Shown piece by piece: positions 60,588 to 64,000 of a stretch of DNA of 64,000 nucleotides (positions are counted from its first letter, which is position 1; every line of letters starts with the position of its first letter). Origin of the DNA: Candidatus Gastranaerophilales bacterium (lineage in GTDB: Bacteria > Cyanobacteriota > Vampirovibrionia > Gastranaerophilales > Gastranaerophilaceae); the NCBI GenBank assembly GCA_944324225.1, contig CALUVL010000003.1, forward strand, positions 62,001 through 126,000, in the 5' to 3' direction. The position numbers and the translations under genes were made by a program. The notes below the pieces were generated by a model. It searched no databases. It was given only the letters and a program-made list of their open reading frames with translations, and was not told where the DNA came from.

Positions 60588-60853
60588 TCATTATAATCGG
60601 CGCGAAGAATCTAAAATTTCAGCCATTTTTTTTAGAGCTTTTGTTGGGCTGAAAGCCAAACAAACTCTACTAAGAGTAAAATGTCGGATTAGTAAATCCG
60701 ACCTGCTGCTGAAAAAAGTTCAGCATGACAAAATGGCTTTTATTTTCAGAAGATCCTTCGGCTGGCGCCTCAGGATGACAGGTTTGATAATCAGCTGGAT
60801 TGCTTCGCTTGCGCTCACAATGACGAATATTCCCACTCCCGCAGTGAGAGGTT
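60588..60853. repeat. Mosaic of dispersed REP-like repeats
   Basis: This gene-free gap of more than 400 bp (60569-60997) is largely repeats. CGTCATTATAATCGGCGCGA at 60588 opens it; GTCGGATT-AGTA-AATCCGAC (60683-60702) forms a hairpin; CAGCATGACA, GATGACAG and CAATGACG words occur in both orientations. CGAAGAATCT is shared with the palindrome at 47092-47159. No gene is seen inside. A/T-rich sequence with an open right end leads to the transporter promoter region. Confidence 0.65.
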
Positions 60854-60997
60854 AAGAAAAGTCTGATTATTTTGTTTCGCTCAGAGTGGCATTTGTGTAT
60901 CTAAAGAGATAATTACGTTTTTTATACTGTTTTGATTTTGAACATGTTTGTATTATGATGAGCCTGTTATATGTTACAATTAAGAGGGGAGGTATAA

Positions 60998-62323
60998 ATG
61001 GAACTCTTACACAGCATAGTGCAGGCGCACAGTGTTGCGATTTCTGCTGCAATTCTGATTGTGGCTTACATATTTATTGCTCTGGAAAAAATCCCGAAAG
61101 TTACAATTGCACTTTTGGGTGGTGCAATTACGATTATTCTTGGTCTTGTAAGCCAGTCAAAAACTTTAGATGGAGGGCTTGATCCTCATTATTTTATTAA
61201 TTTCGTAGATTTTAATGTAATTTTCCTTCTGGTTTCAATGATGATTATCGTAAGTATTGCCACGAAAAGCGGTATGTTTAACTGGATTGCAAACCAGTTT
61301 TTGAAACTTACGAAAGGACATCCGGTCGGTGTTTTGCTTGTATTAGGGGTCTTTACTGCTTTTGCTTCGGCATTTTTAGATAACGTAACGACGGTAATTC
61401 TTGTAATGCCTGTTACTTTCTTTATTGCTGACAAACTAGGAATCAATCCGGTGCCGTATCTTTTGACAGAAGTTTTTGCTTCAAACATCGGCGGAACGGC
61501 AACTCTTATTGGTGATCCACCGAATATTATTATCGGAAGTGCTGCAGGACTTTCATTTATGGATTTTGTAAATGAATTAACTCCGATTATTATTGTTATT
61601 ATGGCGGTTGTTCTTGCTATTTTGTGGTTATTCTTCAGAAAAGAACTGCATACAACACCGGAAAGAATGGCCGAAGTTGCAAATCTCGACAATTCAAAAA
61701 CAATTACAGATTTTCCGCTTATGCTGAGAAGTGGAATTGTTCTGGTTCTTGTTATTTTGGGATTTATTTTCCATGATGTCACACACATTGAAACCTGTGT
61801 AACAGCAATGCTTGGAGCAAGCTTTTTGCTTTTATTTGAAAAGCCGAAGGCTATTTTTGAGGAAGTTGAATGGAACACAATATTCTTCTTTATCGGTTTG
61901 TTTATTATAATTGGCGGTTTGGAAGCTTCAGGCGGTATTGCTTTGATGGCAAAATGGATTTTGAATGTTACGGAAGGTTCTCAGGAAGCGACTGCTATGA
62001 TTATTCTCTGGGCTTCAGGGTTCATAAGCGGTGTTATTGACAATATTCCGTATACAGCCACAATGACTCCGATGCTTCTGGAAATCGAAAAATTCATGGG
62101 TGCTGAATACACATATCCTTTGTGGTGGTGTTTGTCTTTGGGAGCATGTCTAGGCGGAAACATGACGATTATCGGTGCTGCCGCTAACGTTATTGTGTCA
62201 GAAACTTCAGCACATCACGGACATAAAATAACCTTTATGCAATTCCTGAAATACGGTGTTGTTGTAATGATAACTTCATTAATCTTAAGTACAATTTATA
62301 TCTGGCTGAGATTTTTACATTAA
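60998..62323 (+). CDS. ArsB/P-protein (SLC13-like) family transporter
   Basis: A 441-aa integral membrane protein of the ArsB/NhaD/P-protein superfamily with about 11 helices. F-L-D-N-V-T-T-V-I-L-V-M-P-V-T (about 127-141) and S-N-I-G-G-T-A-T-L-I-G-D-P-P-N-I (about 161-176) are the hairpin-loop signatures; a second pair, D-N-I-P-Y-T-A-T-M (about 348) and G-G-N-M-T-I-I-G-A-A-A-N (about 384), shows the inverted repeat. The substrate (arsenite, Na/H or a small anion) is not determined. GAGGGGAGG precedes the ATG. Confidence 0.9.
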   Translation: MELLHSIVQAHSVAISAAILIVAYIFIALEKIPKVTIALLGGAITIILGLVSQSKTLDGGLDPHYFINFVDFNVIFLLVSMMIIVSIATKSGMFNWIANQFLKLTKGHPVGVLLVLGVFTAFASAFLDNVTTVILVMPVTFFIADKLGINPVPYLLTEVFASNIGGTATLIGDPPNIIIGSAAGLSFMDFVNELTPIIIVIMAVVLAILWLFFRKELHTTPERMAEVANLDNSKTITDFPLMLRSGIVLVLVILGFIFHDVTHIETCVTAMLGASFLLLFEKPKAIFEEVEWNTIFFFIGLFIIIGGLEASGGIALMAKWILNVTEGSQEATAMIILWASGFISGVIDNIPYTATMTPMLLEIEKFMGAEYTYPLWWCLSLGACLGGNMTIIGAAANVIVSETSAHHGHKITFMQFLKYGVVVMITSLILSTIYIWLRFLH

Positions 62324-62357
62324 TAAACCGTACTGACAAAAGTCGGATGTATAAAAA

Positions 62358-62406
62358 ATTCCCGTTGTTTATCATCAATTAGTGAATTAATAACGGGGAT
62401 TTTTTT
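62358..62406 (+). promoter_or_regulatory. Terminator-like hairpin overlapping the dehydrogenase ribosome site
   Basis: ATTCCCGTTGTT (62358-62369) pairs with AATAACGGGGAT (62389-62400), and the T-run (62400-62406) touches the ATG at 62407. It would end the transporter message. It also places the only G-rich ribosome-site candidate (CGGGG) in the 3' arm, so translation of the next gene would be blocked when it folds. Confidence 0.6.
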
Positions 62407-63420
62407 ATGAAAAAAATAATATTTTTTGATGTTCAGGATTATGAGGTTGAATTTTTAACTTCAGCCTGTCACGGTAAATTTGAGTTTGAAATTGTAAAAG
62501 AATCTTTGAATGATTTGTACGATTTGACAGAACCTCAAAAGCAGGCGGAAATTATTTCTTGTTTTACGACTTCAAGGGTTACAAAATCTATTCTGGAAAA
62601 GTTCAGGAATTTAAAGTTGATTGCATTGAGATCTGTAGGGTTTAATCATATTGATATTGATTATTGTAAAGAAAAAGGAATTTATGTTGAAAATACTCCG
62701 AATTACGGGAATATGACGGTTGCAGAATTTGCTTTTGCGCTGCTTTTGGATGTGACAAGAAAAGTGACATTTTCATTTGATGATTTAAAAAAGGCGCTTA
62801 TAAATCCGCTTAAAACTACAGGTGTTGAATTATTTGGCAAAACAATAGGAATTGTAGGCCTCGGCGCAATAGGGGCGGAAATGGCAAGGATTTCGCATGG
62901 TGTCGGGCTGAAAATTCTCGGGTTTGATATTAAGGAAAGAGCGGATCTGAAAGAAAAATTCTGTGTTGAATACACGGACTTTGAAACGCTTGTAAGATGT
63001 TCTGATTTTATTTCGCTTCACTCACCTCTGACAAAAGATAACTATCATTTGTTCAACAAAGATATTTTTGAAATGATGAAGCCTTCTGCTTTTATCATAA
63101 ACACAGCAAGAGGCGAATTGATTGATACACAGGCACTTTACAATGCTCTTGCCGATAAAAAAATTGCAGGTGCAGGTCTTGATGTTCTGGAAAGCGAAGA
63201 AACACTGACTGATCCGGATTTTCTGGTTGATATCGGCAGAATGACAACGCAGTCTTTGCAGAAAACAGTTTTGAACAACAGTCTTTTAAAACTGGATAAT
63301 GTAATAATAACCCCTCATATTGCTTACGATACACACGAGGCAATCAACAGAATTTTGAATACGGCAATTGAAAATATTTCAGCGTTTGAAGAAGGTAAAA
63401 TTCAGAATAATGTTTATTAA
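62407..63420 (+). CDS. 2-hydroxyacid dehydrogenase (D-lactate dehydrogenase-like)
   Basis: A 337-aa NAD-dependent D-2-hydroxyacid dehydrogenase. The Rossmann loop is G-I-V-G-L-G-A-I-G (about 147-155); the catalytic R-S-V-G-F (Arg near 77), N-T-A-R-G-E-L-I-D (about 234-242, Arg), E-S-E-E (about 264, Glu) and T-P-H-I-A-Y (about 300-305, His) are in place. D-lactate dehydrogenase is likeliest, glyoxylate or hydroxypyruvate reductase possible. Its start is covered by the hairpin described at 62358-62406. Confidence 0.92.
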   Translation: MKKIIFFDVQDYEVEFLTSACHGKFEFEIVKESLNDLYDLTEPQKQAEIISCFTTSRVTKSILEKFRNLKLIALRSVGFNHIDIDYCKEKGIYVENTPNYGNMTVAEFAFALLLDVTRKVTFSFDDLKKALINPLKTTGVELFGKTIGIVGLGAIGAEMARISHGVGLKILGFDIKERADLKEKFCVEYTDFETLVRCSDFISLHSPLTKDNYHLFNKDIFEMMKPSAFIINTARGELIDTQALYNALADKKIAGAGLDVLESEETLTDPDFLVDIGRMTTQSLQKTVLNNSLLKLDNVIITPHIAYDTHEAINRILNTAIENISAFEEGKIQNNVY

Positions 63421-63449
63421 TAAATGTAAAAAATCTTAAAGTTTTATCA

Positions 63450-63478
63450 TTCCTAATCCGTAAACGGGAATAGGAAGG
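63450..63478 (+). promoter_or_regulatory. Hairpin holding the TPR gene ribosome site
   Basis: TTCCTA (63450-63455) pairs with TAGGAA (63471-63476), with TCCGT/ACGGGA inside and a bulge. The AGGAAGG ribosome site (63472-63478) is in the 3' arm, 5 nt before the ATG at 63484. Confidence 0.45.
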
Positions 63479-63483
63479 TTAGA

Positions 63484-64000
63484 ATGACAGAGAATTTTAT
63501 TGTTGAAAATCAGGAAATAGATTATTATATCTCTCCTTTAAACGGATTATGGATGTGGTTTAAGCTGCAGCGTGTTATTAAATCAGGCAAGGCTACCTCT
63601 ATGACATATAATAATCTTGCGGAAATTTGTCAATGGTACGGATTTTACAAAAAAGCCCGTAAATATGTACTAAAAGCTTTACGAATGAACAAAAACAATG
63701 CTCTTGCATATATCACATTAGGGAATTTAAAAGATTTTGATGCAGGCAAAAAATACTTTTTAAAGGCGCTTAAAATAGGCAGCCGCTATGATTATCAGGC
63801 TCTGGCGTATCTTGCAGTGTACGAAAGAGATAATTATAAAGAAGCAGTTGTTTATTATAAAAGATTTTTTGAATGTCAGAGTGACGATGCGGGTTATGTT
63901 TACTGGCGGGCATTATTAAATGTTTCTTTTTTTAATATCGGTGCGGCAGTTAAAGATTTGCCGCTGCTGTTTAAAAAAATAATAAATGAAAGACTATACA
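63484..64000 (+). CDS. TPR-like protein, truncated by the window edge
   Basis: At least 172 codons, open at the right edge. Helical repeats with TPR spacing are visible: Y-N-N-L-A-E-I-C-Q-W-Y-G-F-Y-K-K-A-R-K, then L-A-Y-I-T-L-G-N-L and L-A-Y-L-A-V-Y-E-R-D-N-Y-K-E-A. No signal peptide or membrane helix in the visible part. AGGAAGG precedes the ATG by 5 nt. Likely a protein-interaction scaffold; its partner is not seen. Confidence 0.65.
   Translation, partial: MTENFIVENQEIDYYISPLNGLWMWFKLQRVIKSGKATSMTYNNLAEICQWYGFYKKARKYVLKALRMNKNNALAYITLGNLKDFDAGKKYFLKALKIGSRYDYQALAYLAVYERDNYKEAVVYYKRFFECQSDDAGYVYWRALLNVSFFNIGAAVKDLPLLFKKIINERLY

Noticed and set aside
61189-61878. 229-codon minus-strand frame in the transporter gene
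   Set aside because: Antisense of the clear ArsB/P-protein transporter; no supporting signals.

Overview
The window is AT-rich and gene-dense, from a diderm bacterium. It encodes Kdo/LPS enzymes (kdsC and a KdsD/KpsF-type isomerase) beside murC-murB-ddl-ftsQ, uppP and lspA. It also carries YvcK, a cyanobacterial-style ClpC N-domain, a GH57 branching enzyme and single type IV pilin-like proteins with the GFTMAEVLIT start. I read this as a non-photosynthetic relative of Cyanobacteria (Vampirovibrionia/Melainabacteria, most likely Gastranaerophilales). That assignment is inference from gene content; no rRNA is present to confirm it.

Layout. 0.3-4.45 kb: a minus-strand redox operon (two aldo/keto reductases, two flavodoxin-fold oxidoreductases, a Dabb protein) led by a TetR gene, with a clear palindromic operator. 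4.5-9.0 kb: an accessory, rearranged stretch with a Mu-type transposase fragment, truncated head-to-head genes, a long non-coding region, and a 1.1-kb islet between duplicated tRNA-Asp 3' ends that carries a membrane-anchored ClpC-N-like protein. 9.1-15.4 kb: two paralogous Cys-His-Asp (transglutaminase-like) proteins, a GH57 glycogen-branching enzyme, and a 981-residue polymorphic-toxin-like protein ending in an HEMAH metalloprotease domain.

15.6-34.6 kb: housekeeping. This includes rpsT, pxpA-like, yvcK-panB, panC, rplJL with an attenuator leader, a pair of secreted four-cysteine paralogues beside an XRE regulator, an AddAB-like helicase plus separate nuclease, coaD with a SepIVA-like coiled-coil gene, and rpmG-tRNA-Trp-secE-nusG-rplK-rplA. 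34.7-47 kb: a minus-strand envelope operon (NTF2-like, lspA, RluA, LapA-like), leuS, then murC-murB-ddl-ftsQ-nadE-MBL. 47.2-51.8 kb: two separate modules in which a pilin-like gene is divergent from an XRE regulator, each with its own palindromic intergenic sites, interleaved with rpmI-rplT, yajQ and panD.

52-57.3 kb: a three-gene minus operon of two large unknown membrane-associated proteins and a GH13 enzyme with GlgE-like motifs. 57.4-60.2 kb: uppP-queD-kdsC-kdsD. 60.6-60.9 kb: a mosaic of dispersed repeats. 61-64 kb: an ArsB/P-protein-type transporter, a 2-hydroxyacid dehydrogenase and a truncated TPR gene.

Recurring themes: coenzyme A synthesis genes (panB, panC, panD, coaD) are scattered but all present in the window. 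Glycogen-type enzymes (GH57, GH13) occur twice. Several core enzymes carry unusual active sites: the NadE glutaminase domain looks dead, and LspA has Glu for a catalytic Asp. The best candidates for undescribed biology are the paired XRE/pilin switches, the ClpC-N membrane protein in the tRNA-Asp islet, the paired cysteine-protease-like proteins, and the GH13 membrane-protein operon.
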